Source: Cellvibrionaceae bacterium 1162T.S.0a.05 (GTDB lineage Bacteria; Pseudomonadota; Gammaproteobacteria; Pseudomonadales; Cellvibrionaceae). Taken from it: a stretch of 64,000 nucleotides of DNA. Within the stretch, counting starts at the first letter, position 1; each line of letters opens with the position of its first letter. Location of the stretch: assembly GCA_000964245.1 (NCBI GenBank), contig LANB01000001.1, positions 599,501 through 663,500 of the forward strand. Direction: 5' to 3'. The notes under the pieces are model-generated. The model saw only the letters and a program-made list of their open reading frames with translations. It was not told where the DNA came from and did no database searches. Below are positions 43,275-54,002 of this stretch, piece by piece. The position numbers were made by a program, and so were the translations under genes.

Positions 43275-44177
43275 TTATTTCGTGGTGAGATCCTTGTAAA
43301 GAGTACGTGTCATACGCTCTGTGGTAATGAAACCCCAATTCCATTTGTCGTGATAGGCTTTCAAGGGGTTAAGCTCGACGATTTCATCTTCGCTTTTACC
43401 TTCGTCAACCAGTTTCTTTACCAGAGCCTGTATCTCTTCCAGCATGGTGTACGACGCCTTCAGATCTTCTCGTGTCCCAATCGGGCCGTGTCCAGGAATA
43501 ACGATAGTTTGCGCATCTGTGTGCTCATACAAGTTTTTTTGCGCTGCGATATAGCCGTTTACAGTGCCTCCGTTATCGAGATCGACGTAGGGGAATAAGC
43601 CGTTAAATAGAACATCGCCGGTGTGCAAGACATTCAAGTCCTTAAAATATATCACGGCATCGCCATCGGTATGGGCATGCGCGACGTGACGAACCTGAAT
43701 TTCGCCTGCATTCAAGTGAAAATTAATTTCACTGTCAAATGTGATGACGGGCAGTGCACTTGCAGGCGTTGGCTTATCATCAATTTTCATGGTTTTTAAG
43801 CGCTCGCGTAAATTTTTATGCGCGACAATATGTGTGCTGCCCTTACCAAATGCGGCGTTGTTACCGGTATGATCGCCATGAACGTGTGTATTAATCAGAA
43901 AATCCACTGGTTTACCGGCGATGTCTGCAATGGCTTTTTTTAGTTTATCGAGAAAGGGTGGCATGCTGTCATCAATCATCACAACACCATCTTCACCGAC
44001 GGATATCGCAATATTGCCTCCGGTGAACCCACCCTCACCTTGCAAGACGTACAAGCCATCGGCAATTTTTTTACTGACGAAATGTGCTTCTTGCGCCGTA
44101 GCCCAATGACACAGCGATAAACCTAGAGTCAACATCGCTGTTGTGACGAGTTTGAATTGTAATTTTCGGTTTGGCAT
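43275..44177 (-). CDS. secreted metallo-beta-lactamase-fold hydrolase
   Basis: The 300-residue protein has a signal peptide ending ATAQ. The metal motif HVHGDHTGNN (HxHxDH) and later His residues (AHTDGDAV with a further His, VIPGHGP) complete the dinuclear zinc site. The GGNIAISVGEDGVVMIDD and HTGDVLF blocks resemble quinoprotein-relay/MBL proteins and B3-like enzymes rather than classical B1 lactamases. Substrate is unknown; calling it a resistance enzyme would be unjustified. The ATG follows AGGGAGTC. The PhoX gene lies 38 bp upstream on the same strand. Confidence 0.82.
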   Translation of the reverse strand: MPNRKLQFKLVTTAMLTLGLSLCHWATAQEAHFVSKKIADGLYVLQGEGGFTGGNIAISVGEDGVVMIDDSMPPFLDKLKKAIADIAGKPVDFLINTHVHGDHTGNNAAFGKGSTHIVAHKNLRERLKTMKIDDKPTPASALPVITFDSEINFHLNAGEIQVRHVAHAHTDGDAVIYFKDLNVLHTGDVLFNGLFPYVDLDNGGTVNGYIAAQKNLYEHTDAQTIVIPGHGPIGTREDLKASYTMLEEIQALVKKLVDEGKSEDEIVELNPLKAYHDKWNWGFITTERMTRTLYKDLTTK

Positions 44178-44214
44178 AAATCTGACTCCCTGGGTTTTAA
44201 ACTGTTTAAGAGAA

Positions 44215-46128
44215 TTACGAGCCTACACGGCCGCCACCTGTTTTTCTTACGGCGACCACTGCAGGTCTCGGGGGTAAACTTTCATCAAAATCCGGCCAGC
44301 GGGTACTGGGTTTTTCGAAACGGCTACCCGATGCGGGATGTTGCACTGCGCAGAAAAAACTTTCGTTGTCTGGTGTAAAACACGGACCGCACATTTCAGC
44401 CCCTATCGGTGTTCGTATAAAACGCTTGCTGAGTGCGCGCCCCGGACCTTCCACCCCGGCCGCCCAAACACCGTCGGCAATTCCATGCCGTGTGGCACCA
44501 TCTGTCGCTATCCAGATATTACCGAGCTTATCAAAGGTGCAGTTATCAGGGCAGGAAAACCAGCCATTTTCGCTGGTCCCTTCGTGATAGTTTGTTGTGG
44601 CATCATCCAACTTGCCAGCAATCAAAAACAGCTCCCAACGAAAAAACTCGGCGGTGTGATCATTGCTCTCGGGCCAAAATTCAATAATCTGGCCATCCTT
44701 ATTCAGTGCTCGCGGATTTGCCGCATCGATTCTTTCTTCTTTGCGTGCATCGTTATTCGTCAACATTGCAAATATATGGCCATTGTGCGGGTTCACGTCG
44801 ACATCTTCAGGTCTATCCATGGGCGTCGCTCCCAGCAAATCTGCGGCAATGCGAGCATCCAGTACCACATCGGCCTGGCCGGAAAAACCATTTTCGGGTG
44901 TTAATGGGCCTTCGCCATATTGCAAGGGCAACCACTGCAAGCGACCGTCAGGATGAAATTTCGCAGCAAACAAGTCACCTTCATCGAGTAAGGTCAAATT
45001 GGCTTCTCGATCACCCTCTTTGTAAAGATTTTTGCTCAGAAACTTATAAATAAATTGAAATTTTTCATCATCCCCCATATAGACTGCGACACGGCCATCA
45101 TGGTTGATATAAATATTCGCACCTTCATGCTTGAAGCGTCCAAGAGCTGTGCGTTTTTGCGGTTTACTGGTTGGATCAAAGGGGTCAACTTCAACGATCC
45201 AGCCAACGTGCAAGAGTTCTCTCGGATTCTGTTGTAGATCCCAACGCGAAAAATGTTCCCCCCAATTTTTATCACCCGTATCCACGTCGAAGCTTTCAAA
45301 ATTTTTTGTTTCTATTCCATCGGGCGCTTTACCATAGAAAAAGTTGTCCACATTTTCTTCTCCAGTCAGCACTGTTCCCCACGGGGTAAGCCCGCCAGCA
45401 CAATTGCCGTAGGTACCGAGGGTATGAACACCGTCACTGGAAATTTGAGTAAGCATACGGTTATGGCCTGCTGCCGGGCCGCTAAACTGCATTTCTGTCC
45501 AAGGGGTGATTCGCCGGTTATATTTAGAATCCAACACTGGCGACCAGGGGCCGGATGCATGTTGCTGAATTTCAATAACGCTTAAACCATGGGCGGCAAT
45601 ATCAATTTTGCATTGCGCCAAATCAAGCTGGTTTCCCGCAGGCGAACCAGGAAACATGAGTCGCGGTTCGGTCGCCTCGTGATTGACCACCAGCAAGCCA
45701 CGTTTGTCAGTGCCTTTTGCTTCCAGCTCAATAAAACCAACATAGTCATTGTTGTAACCAAACTGTCGCAATTGTGCGGCTTCGCTTTGTTTCCAGGGGT
45801 TAAAGGCCGGGGCATCATCAAAAAGCGGGTCGCCCCAGGCCACAACTGATTGCCACTCGTATCCCTCTGCAACAGCGAAGTCTTCATCCAGGCCATGAGG
45901 CAATTCCTTGAAGGTTAATGTTGACGCGACCGGCTCCTCGCGACCAACACTGCTGTCGATTTTATCTATTTTCGGCTCTCCGGCTTGCTGTGCACGGCCT
46001 TTGCCAGCACGTTTGTCACTGCACGCCGGGAGCACGGCGGCCATGCCACTCGCGATTCCGGCAGCCAACAGGCTACGCCGTTTGAGGCGTTTCGCGAGAA
46101 TGCTTTGAAAATGTGCTGTGTCCTTCAT
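44215..46128 (-). CDS. PhoX family phosphatase (DUF839), Tat-exported
   Basis: ATG 46128 is used, since GGGGAG sits just upstream. The 637-residue protein starts with a Tat-type signal (LKRRSLLAAGIASG). The body matches PhoX/DUF839: GFIELEAKGTDKRGLLVVNHEATEP, CAGGLTPWGTVLTGEENVDNFFYG, GRFKHEGANI, VYMGDD and PDNCTFDKLGNIWIATDG. PhoX enzymes are iron/calcium alkaline phosphatases that release phosphate from esters and are common in marine bacteria. Conservation of all metal ligands was not checked residue by residue. It is probably co-transcribed with the hydrolase gene downstream. No Pho box was identified. Confidence 0.82.
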   Translation of the reverse strand: MKDTAHFQSILAKRLKRRSLLAAGIASGMAAVLPACSDKRAGKGRAQQAGEPKIDKIDSSVGREEPVASTLTFKELPHGLDEDFAVAEGYEWQSVVAWGDPLFDDAPAFNPWKQSEAAQLRQFGYNNDYVGFIELEAKGTDKRGLLVVNHEATEPRLMFPGSPAGNQLDLAQCKIDIAAHGLSVIEIQQHASGPWSPVLDSKYNRRITPWTEMQFSGPAAGHNRMLTQISSDGVHTLGTYGNCAGGLTPWGTVLTGEENVDNFFYGKAPDGIETKNFESFDVDTGDKNWGEHFSRWDLQQNPRELLHVGWIVEVDPFDPTSKPQKRTALGRFKHEGANIYINHDGRVAVYMGDDEKFQFIYKFLSKNLYKEGDREANLTLLDEGDLFAAKFHPDGRLQWLPLQYGEGPLTPENGFSGQADVVLDARIAADLLGATPMDRPEDVDVNPHNGHIFAMLTNNDARKEERIDAANPRALNKDGQIIEFWPESNDHTAEFFRWELFLIAGKLDDATTNYHEGTSENGWFSCPDNCTFDKLGNIWIATDGATRHGIADGVWAAGVEGPGRALSKRFIRTPIGAEMCGPCFTPDNESFFCAVQHPASGSRFEKPSTRWPDFDESLPPRPAVVAVRKTGGGRVGS

Positions 46129-46176
46129 AGTGCTCCCCATGTGGTGAGCAGCAAGAATACCAAATAGCGAATGGAT

Positions 46177-46557
46177 TTATATTCTTAAATCCATTTCCTT
46201 GGCATCACCCAGCGCTTGCAGCACGTTGTTATAGGTGTGCCTGTCGCCATCAGCCATATCGAGGATGCGAGCTTCCATATATACGCCGCGGTTTGAAGAC
46301 AGGATCATGCAATAGATCACTTTGAGCTTGGCGCGTAAACGCGTTTCCTTGCCCCTGAAGGTGATAAAGAATTCGATATTGAGGAACTTACCTTTGGAAA
46401 CGGCCTGCTCCATCTCAAAGCCGAGGCCCTCGGAGGACGCCGTTTTTACGACTGCGTTAAAGAGGCTGCGATCAGCCAACATGGTGCGCCCCTGCCAATA
46501 CACCATGAACTTGGGGCCGCGAAGGCGTTCATCTTTTCTATCGCTATTTGCAAACAC
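46177..46557 (-). CDS. PilZ-domain-like protein
   Basis: The start is GTG 46557; there is no strong ribosome-binding site. The 126 residues begin with NSDRKDERLRG, close to the RxxxR c-di-GMP-binding motif of PilZ, followed by beta strands (FKMVYWQG-like, GKFLNIEFFITFRG, LRAKLKVIYCMIL, GVYMEARI). The second PilZ motif (D/NxSxxG) is not clear; SSEGLGFEM may stand in. It lies between the PhoX and GH3 genes. A c-di-GMP link would fit the cyclases at 27.6 and 31.4 kb, but this is inference. Confidence 0.55.
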   Translation of the reverse strand: MFANSDRKDERLRGPKFMVYWQGRTMLADRSLFNAVVKTASSEGLGFEMEQAVSKGKFLNIEFFITFRGKETRLRAKLKVIYCMILSSNRGVYMEARILDMADGDRHTYNNVLQALGDAKEMDLRI

Positions 46558-46663
46558 AGGAGCTGCCTCAAACTTGTCTTCCTTTAGTTTAGTCAGCAGC
46601 CGCGAGAACGCGAATTACGATCAGATGACGCCCATCACATTATTTCTTTTCGTTGCAGAGACC

Positions 46664-49216
46664 TTACTGTGGACAATCAGCCGCAGATTCTGACGACAAC
46701 AAAAAGCGAACATTGGCAACCGCAAGTTCACCACTTCCCGCTGCGCGGAGTGAGAAGGGCAAACTCATATTGTCAAAGCTGTCCCCTTCTTGTGCAAAAC
46801 ACGCCAGTTTTACCTGAAGGTTTTGCCAACCTTTATCGGCAATACTCGCAAGATATTGGCTGATATTGACTTTACGTTCGCAGGCGAAACCGCAATTCAT
46901 AACCAACTCAAGTTGTGCACCCTGCGCTTTGACATTTTGGATATCAAAACTGAGCACACCATCAGCACTCGCAATGTGCGACAGGTTAAGCGCCTGGCCT
47001 TCTTCGATTGTGAGTGAAGCTTGCGGGCTGTTGATAAAACTGAAAAGTACGGCGTCTTCCTGTAAATCTTTATCAAGCGTTTGGATTTTTACATCACCAT
47101 CGTTCAATTCCGCAAAGCTGCCGCTCAGGAAACGACGCTCCGAAGAAGAACGAATAAAGATTCTCCAGGGTTCAAGGGGTTTACCTACAAAAAAGTCGAT
47201 ATCACCATCCAGTGCTGACGCAACACCAGGCACATCTTCTTCGAGTTTGCCCGGGCCCTCTTCACCACTCGCATAATCGAGGCCATAGCCATAAGCGAAC
47301 AAGGGGTCATAATTTTCGTGGTGAGGGTTTAACTTATTTTGAGTCGGCAACTTCGGCCAGGAGAAAGAAAGACGGCCTTTAAAGTCATGGTCGACGCTGC
47401 CATCCGCTGCCGTAAGCAAGACATCGGCGATGCCATCGCCTTCACTGCCGGGCAACCAGGCCGCAACAAACGCTTTGGATGCATTCATTTCCGGATTCAC
47501 CCAAAGCGGCCGACCGGAAAGAAAAACAGACACAACTGGAACGCCATCAGCTTCAAGTTTTTTCAACAAGGCAAGGCTGGTTTTGTTGCCAGGTTGAAAC
47601 TCCACAGAGTTCACGTCACCAATGCCTTCAGCGTAGGGATTTTCACCGAAGACAACGACTGCAACATCCGGCTTACTTGTGTAGTGCCCCTCGACTGACA
47701 GCGTTGCACGTCCACCCGCAGCTTTGGCTTTCTTTTCAATAGCGGAAAATATAGACGTCGCTCCAGGGAAATTTTCATTGCCTTTCGTCAAGCCCTGCCA
47801 ATTAATCGTCCAACCACCACTCTGCTTGCCAATATCATCTGCACCATCACCCGCCACCAAAATATTTAATTTCGGTGAAAGCGGCAAAATATTGTCTTCA
47901 TTTTTCAATAAAACCAGACTTTCTCTCACTGCCTGCCGAGCAATAGCACGATGTCCATCATTGCCAATAAAATCCTTGGCATGACCATAAAAGCGTTCGG
48001 AAGGTTTTGGTGCTTCAAACAAACCCAACATGACTTTCACTCGTAGAATGCGCTTTACTGCATCATTCAAACGTCCAATACCATAGGCGCCTGTTTCATA
48101 TTGTTGGAGCAAACTGTGATAAAGGGCTTCCCAATCATTGGGCACCATATACATATCAAGCCCGGCAGCCAGTGCGTCGGGGCACGACGCATTAGTACAA
48201 CCAGGAATCTGGCCATGACCGTTCCAGTCACCCACAATAAAACCGTCGAAACCTAACTTGCCTTTCAATACGTCGGTTAAGAGATATTCACTGCCGTGAA
48301 CTTTTTTGCCATTCCAGGAATTAAAACTGGCCATTACCGATTGCGCACCGGCTTCAAGGCCAGAAAAATATCCTGCACCGTGAATTGACGATAGTTCTGC
48401 TTCGGAAATTGCGGCATTGCCCTGATCATCACCATCCACTGTTCCGCCGTCACCAATAAAATGTTTTACGGTAGACAAAACATGTTTCTCATCGAGAAAA
48501 TCATCAGCGCCCGGCTTACCTTGCATGCCTTCAACCATCACGCCGGCATAGGCGTTCACAATTTCCGGTTTTTCTGAGTAACTTTCGTAGGTTCGTCCCC
48601 AACGATCATTTTGTGCAACCGCAACAGTGGGTGCGAAGACCCATTCAATTCCAGTAGCACGCACCTCGCGCGCGGTCGCTTGTCCAATTTGACGAATCAA
48701 TTCGGGATTATTCGCCGCGCCCAGGCCGATATTGTGTGGGAAAACAGTCGCGCCTGTAAGGTTGCCATGACCGTGAACGGCATCTGTACCCCAAATTATT
48801 GGAATCGCAATCTTGCCATCCGAAGCATCCATGGAAGCCTCGTAAAAAGCATCGGCCATACGCAACCAATCTTCCTGCTTGGCATTGGTAATACGGTACG
48901 GCATCGAACCGCCACCATTTAGAATCGAACCGATGTGGTACTTTTTGGCTTGCTCAGGTGTAATGGATTGAATTTCCGCCTGAATGATCTGTCCGATTTT
49001 TTCTTCCAGCGACATCTGCAAGAAAATTTCGTCAACACGCGCATTGAGTTCGGGAGTATCGAGATGCGGAACAGAGGGTCGCGGCCAGACTTCTACGGCC
49101 TGCTCATTTTTTTGTGCAGTCGACGGCACATTCGAATCGGACGATTCCTTGCTGCACGCAAGTATCAGTGAAGAAGCGAGAATTACCGTCGTAAGGCCAC
49201 ACGTTTTTTTAAACAT
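46664..49216 (-). CDS. GH3 family beta-glucosidase lipoprotein
   Basis: The 850-residue exo-acting glycoside hydrolase has a lipoprotein signal with lipobox LILAC, so it is probably anchored in the outer membrane. The GH3 N-terminal barrel contains IIWGTDAVHGHGN, FAPTVAVAQNDRWGRTYES and KHFIGDGG; the nucleophile is Asp330 in IVGDWNGHG. The C-terminal alpha/beta domain (VVVFGENPYAEGIGD, FLSGRPLWVNP) and a final beta-rich region, probably carbohydrate-binding, follow. Relatives release glucose from cellobiose or beta-1,3/1,4-glucans. It lies 24 bp after purA but is unlikely to be functionally linked to it. Confidence 0.92.
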   Translation of the reverse strand: MFKKTCGLTTVILASSLILACSKESSDSNVPSTAQKNEQAVEVWPRPSVPHLDTPELNARVDEIFLQMSLEEKIGQIIQAEIQSITPEQAKKYHIGSILNGGGSMPYRITNAKQEDWLRMADAFYEASMDASDGKIAIPIIWGTDAVHGHGNLTGATVFPHNIGLGAANNPELIRQIGQATAREVRATGIEWVFAPTVAVAQNDRWGRTYESYSEKPEIVNAYAGVMVEGMQGKPGADDFLDEKHVLSTVKHFIGDGGTVDGDDQGNAAISEAELSSIHGAGYFSGLEAGAQSVMASFNSWNGKKVHGSEYLLTDVLKGKLGFDGFIVGDWNGHGQIPGCTNASCPDALAAGLDMYMVPNDWEALYHSLLQQYETGAYGIGRLNDAVKRILRVKVMLGLFEAPKPSERFYGHAKDFIGNDGHRAIARQAVRESLVLLKNEDNILPLSPKLNILVAGDGADDIGKQSGGWTINWQGLTKGNENFPGATSIFSAIEKKAKAAGGRATLSVEGHYTSKPDVAVVVFGENPYAEGIGDVNSVEFQPGNKTSLALLKKLEADGVPVVSVFLSGRPLWVNPEMNASKAFVAAWLPGSEGDGIADVLLTAADGSVDHDFKGRLSFSWPKLPTQNKLNPHHENYDPLFAYGYGLDYASGEEGPGKLEEDVPGVASALDGDIDFFVGKPLEPWRIFIRSSSERRFLSGSFAELNDGDVKIQTLDKDLQEDAVLFSFINSPQASLTIEEGQALNLSHIASADGVLSFDIQNVKAQGAQLELVMNCGFACERKVNISQYLASIADKGWQNLQVKLACFAQEGDSFDNMSLPFSLRAAGSGELAVANVRFLLSSESAADCPQ

Positions 49217-49239
49217 TTTTATTCGATCCCACTATATTT

Positions 49240-50541
<1,302 letters not shown>

Positions 50542-50556
50542 TCAATTTCTTTGCAC

Positions 50557-51741
50557 TCAAGTGAGCGCCTTAACAACATATGTCCCGTTTTCTTCAACCA
50601 GAATACGGTCACAATTCTGATAATCCTGTGGCTGCGCTTGTGTACTCAAACCGCAGACAACTCGCTCACCCGCTTGTCTAAGTTCACGGATTTTTTCCCA
50701 AAGGAATTCATTTTCACTGTTCTGCGCAAAGATTCCCGATACTGCCGTTTCCTGAAGTTGTGCGATGCGACTGATCGCCGTTAAATCGGCAGCAAAGCCC
50801 GAGGCAGGTCGAGCCCGACCAAAAGCTTCGCCAATGTGATCGTAGCGCCCACCACTGGCAATGGCATTACCCAGACCCGGAGCAAAAGCGCCAAATATGA
50901 TGCCCGTGTAATAGTGGTAACCGCGCAACTCACTCAAATCGAAAAACAAACTGGCTTGTGGGTAGCGTTGTTGAACGACTTCAGCCAAATGCTTGAGTTC
51001 CGTCAGTGCCTTTTGCACCCCCTGAGGCGCCGAGGCAAATAAACTTTCAGCTTCAGCCAGTATTGACGCACTTCCAGATAAGCCCGCCAATGCACGAAAC
51101 CAGTCAGCCAATTGTTGATCGCTGACTTTTTCCTTTAACCAGCCATCAATTTCATTACTTGCCTTGACCTGCAGCAGGTCGAACAAGGCGCTTTCATCTT
51201 CTTTCGTAAACGCGGCTTCAGCGGCCAGGCTTTTGAATATCCCCGCGTGCCCAATATCGATATATTGTTTATCGAGACCGGCGATCTGCAAGGTTTCAAT
51301 CAATAAGCTTAGAACTTCAATATCCGCACTCAGGCTGCTCTCACCGAAAAGCTCGACTCCGACTTGTACCGGTGTTCTCGACGCCAGCGGGCTTTTGGGG
51401 CGGGTATACATGACGTGGCCAGCATAGCAAAGGCGATTTATGCCCTCGCGCTGCAAGCTGTGGGCATCCATACGCGCGGCCTGCGGCGTAATGTCGGCGC
51501 GAATACCCATCGTTTTACCGGAAAGCTGATCAGTGAGTTTAAAGGTGAGGAGTTCGGCATCTTCGCCGGAACCGGACAGGAGGGAATCGACAAATTCGAC
51601 CATAGGTGGAATCACATAATCGTAACCCCAGGATCGAAACAGGTCCACCAGCCGGCGACGCAAACTTTCGACGTTGCGCGCCTCTTCTGGCAGCATTTCT
51701 TCGATGCCATCAGGCAGCAACCATCTATCTACTTTATCCAT
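50557..51741 (-). CDS. hisZ: ATP phosphoribosyltransferase regulatory subunit HisZ
   Basis: ATG 51741 gives 394 residues starting MDKVDRWLLPDG; the TTG at 51759 is not favoured. HisZ is a histidyl-tRNA-synthetase paralogue that activates the short form of HisG. It keeps the class II fold (motif 2-like MGIRADITPQAAR, and the CYAGHVMYTR and GGRYD blocks) but lacks the anticodon domain. hisG was not found in the window. It opens right after a strong terminator (51764-51785) that follows hflC, so its own promoter position is unclear. Confidence 0.93.
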   Translation of the reverse strand: MDKVDRWLLPDGIEEMLPEEARNVESLRRRLVDLFRSWGYDYVIPPMVEFVDSLLSGSGEDAELLTFKLTDQLSGKTMGIRADITPQAARMDAHSLQREGINRLCYAGHVMYTRPKSPLASRTPVQVGVELFGESSLSADIEVLSLLIETLQIAGLDKQYIDIGHAGIFKSLAAEAAFTKEDESALFDLLQVKASNEIDGWLKEKVSDQQLADWFRALAGLSGSASILAEAESLFASAPQGVQKALTELKHLAEVVQQRYPQASLFFDLSELRGYHYYTGIIFGAFAPGLGNAIASGGRYDHIGEAFGRARPASGFAADLTAISRIAQLQETAVSGIFAQNSENEFLWEKIRELRQAGERVVCGLSTQAQPQDYQNCDRILVEENGTYVVKALT

Positions 51742-51757
51742 AGCTCTTTTCTTAACC

Positions 51758-51787
51758 AAAAAAAACCGGCTACGCTGAGCCGGTTTG
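51758..51787 (-). terminator. strong rho-independent terminator after hflC
   Basis: AACCGGCT pairs with AGCCGGTT over a 6-nt loop and is followed by eight T residues (minus strand). It ends 17 nt before the hisZ ATG. Confidence 0.9.
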
Positions 51788-51825
51788 TGTATTTTATCAC
51801 CTTCGCTTCTCAGGCAAAACTGCTG

Positions 51826-52698
51826 TTAACGGCCTTTCGAGTTGTTCAGGTATTTAAAGAAATCGCTTTTGGGGTCTAACAAGAGAATATCTTCGCGCCC
51901 GGCGAAGGTTTTCTTATACGCGTCGAGACTTCGAACAAATGCATAGAATTCCGGGTCACGATTGTGCGCTTTCGCGTAGATGTTAGCCGCTTGCGCATCG
52001 CCCTCACCTCGAAGCAATTCCGCTTGTTTATAGGCTTCGGCCTCGATAATGACACGTTGGCGATCGGCCTCGGCGCGCAGGAAAGTTGCCTCCTTGCGGC
52101 CGCGCTCTCGCGCCTCATTGGCCTCTTCACGTCGCTCTGCCCGCATACGTGCATAAACCGGATCACTGACTTCTTCGGGCAAGTCAATTTTCTTCACTCG
52201 CACATCAACCACTTCGATTCCCAGGGATTGGCGCATAAAGGCATCGAGATGCCGGGTAATATCTTCCATCAGCTGGTCGCGTTCACCGCTCACCACTTCA
52301 TGCAGATTACGCTTGGCGAACTGGTTGCGTAAGCCTTCGTTGATTCGCTGCTCAAGCAGCAGTCGTGCACGCATTTCTTCACCGCTGGTGGCGGTGTAGT
52401 ACTTACCGACATCCACTATTCGCCATTTTGCGAAGGAATCCACGATCATGCTTTTCTTTTCAACGGTCAGAAAACGCTCTGCACTGGCATCCAGGGTCAA
52501 AATACGGCCATCGAAACGACGCACTTCTTCCGCGATAGGCCATTTAAAATGCAAGCCAGGTGTGAGATCGTCATCGACGACACGGCCAAACTTTAATTTC
52601 ACGCCGCGCTCAAACTCGTTGACGACGTATACAGCATTGGCACCTACCAATACTGCCAACATCAGCAAAAATAAACCTGTAAAGGCACGAGTACTCAT
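51826..52698 (-). CDS. hflC: HflC, FtsH-modulating band-7 protein
   Basis: The 290-residue protein has an N-terminal membrane anchor (FTGLFLLMLAVLVGANAVYVV) and a periplasmic SPFH/band-7 domain (GVKLKFGRVVDDDLTPGLHFKWP). The coiled-coil region contains RAERREEANEARERGRKEA and a KAHNRDPEFYAFVRSLDAYKKTF block. With HflK it forms the cage around FtsH and controls its proteolysis. The start overlaps hflK by 4 nt. Followed by a strong terminator. Confidence 0.96.
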   Translation of the reverse strand: MSTRAFTGLFLLMLAVLVGANAVYVVNEFERGVKLKFGRVVDDDLTPGLHFKWPIAEEVRRFDGRILTLDASAERFLTVEKKSMIVDSFAKWRIVDVGKYYTATSGEEMRARLLLEQRINEGLRNQFAKRNLHEVVSGERDQLMEDITRHLDAFMRQSLGIEVVDVRVKKIDLPEEVSDPVYARMRAERREEANEARERGRKEATFLRAEADRQRVIIEAEAYKQAELLRGEGDAQAANIYAKAHNRDPEFYAFVRSLDAYKKTFAGREDILLLDPKSDFFKYLNNSKGR

Positions 52699-53885
52699 GG
52701 GCGCACCTCCCTTCTACGACTGTTCGACGACAACTCACGACGCAATTTTTCAGTAATCAAACGGCTGATCTCTTCCATTTGGTCCGAGCTCAACTCCAGG
52801 GGCACGCTGCCGCTACGACCGCTACTACTCATTCCAGGCACGGAGGAGCCACTACCTAACTTATCCAGAGGCAAATACATCATGTTGTTGCCTCCCTCGA
52901 CGTCCACCATGATTTTCGAGCTGCGAGCCATCACTTCCTGAACCGCTTCAAGATAAAGTCGCTGGCGTGTCACTTCCGGAGCTTTCTTGTACTCGGCAAG
53001 CAAATATTGAAAACGTTGGGCCTCACCTTCCGCTTCTGCAATCACTTTGCCTTTGTAAGCAGTGGCTTCTTCCACTATACGACGCGCCTGTGCTTCCGCT
53101 TGCGGGAGAATTTTATTCACGTCCGCTTGCGCTTCGTTTTTAAAACGCTCTTCGTCTTCGCGTGCTTCAATCACATCATCGAAGGCTTGTTGTACCTGAC
53201 GGGGAGGATTGGCATCTTCAACGTTCACGGTTTCGATATTAATTCCGGTTGTGTAGGAATTCAGGTAGTCCTGTAAGCGCGTCTGCACTTCTGCCGCCAA
53301 TGCCGCACGGCCGATAGTGAGCACATCGTCCATAACCATTGACCCCACCACGTGACGCAAAGCCGAATTTGCAGCCTGTTGCAGACTGTTCTCCGGGTCT
53401 CTCACCTTAAGCACAAACTTTTCAATTTCAGCGACGGTGTATTGAACCGATAAGCGAATATCTACGATATTCAAATCCTCGGTGAGCATTTGTTCCACTG
53501 AACTCCACTCTCTCACCTGGGTGACTTTTTCAATAAATACCGTATCGATTAAGGGGAAGTTCCATTGCAAACCTGAGCCTTTGGTCGATTGGTAGGTACC
53601 AAAACGCAGCACAACCGCTTGCTCCTGTTCGTCGACCTGATAAAAACCAAATGCGCCGTAGGCAATCCCTACGATAAGTAAAATTACGACAATAATGCTG
53701 CTGCTAAACCCGGAGCCTGAACCCGAACCTCCGCCGTTACCCCCCTTGCCACCACCAAATATGGCGGACAACTTCTTTTGCAGGTTCTTAAGGGCTTCAT
53801 CCAGATCAGGAGGGCCATCATTTCCGCGTTTGCCGCCGCCTCCCCAAGGGTCATTATTATTGCCACCCGGTTCATTCCAGGCCAT
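52695..53885 (-). CDS. hflK: HflK, FtsH-modulating band-7 protein
   Basis: This 396-residue partner of HflC has a Gly/Asn/Asp-rich N-terminus (NEPGGNNNDPWGGGGKRG), one membrane span (SSIIVVILLIVGIAYGAFGFY), the SPFH domain (EQAVVLRFGTY ... GLQWNFPLIDTVF) and a coiled coil (RRIVEEATAYKGKVIAEAEG). The C-terminal tail is Ser/Gly- and charge-rich. HflK and HflC assemble alternately in the inner membrane around FtsH. It lies 117 bp after hflX and overlaps hflC by 4 nt. Confidence 0.96.
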   Translation of the reverse strand: MAWNEPGGNNNDPWGGGGKRGNDGPPDLDEALKNLQKKLSAIFGGGKGGNGGGSGSGSGFSSSIIVVILLIVGIAYGAFGFYQVDEQEQAVVLRFGTYQSTKGSGLQWNFPLIDTVFIEKVTQVREWSSVEQMLTEDLNIVDIRLSVQYTVAEIEKFVLKVRDPENSLQQAANSALRHVVGSMVMDDVLTIGRAALAAEVQTRLQDYLNSYTTGINIETVNVEDANPPRQVQQAFDDVIEAREDEERFKNEAQADVNKILPQAEAQARRIVEEATAYKGKVIAEAEGEAQRFQYLLAEYKKAPEVTRQRLYLEAVQEVMARSSKIMVDVEGGNNMMYLPLDKLGSGSSVPGMSSSGRSGSVPLELSSDQMEEISRLITEKLRRELSSNSRRREVRP

Positions 53886-54002
53886 AGGATTACTCCGTCT
53901 CGTGTGAATTTGATTAATCAGATGTGGGATATGAAGGTTGTTTTATGTTTTTCAACTGCCGTGCATCTTACACTGCTTTTAAATTTAGCCAAGCCTCAAG
54001 GC

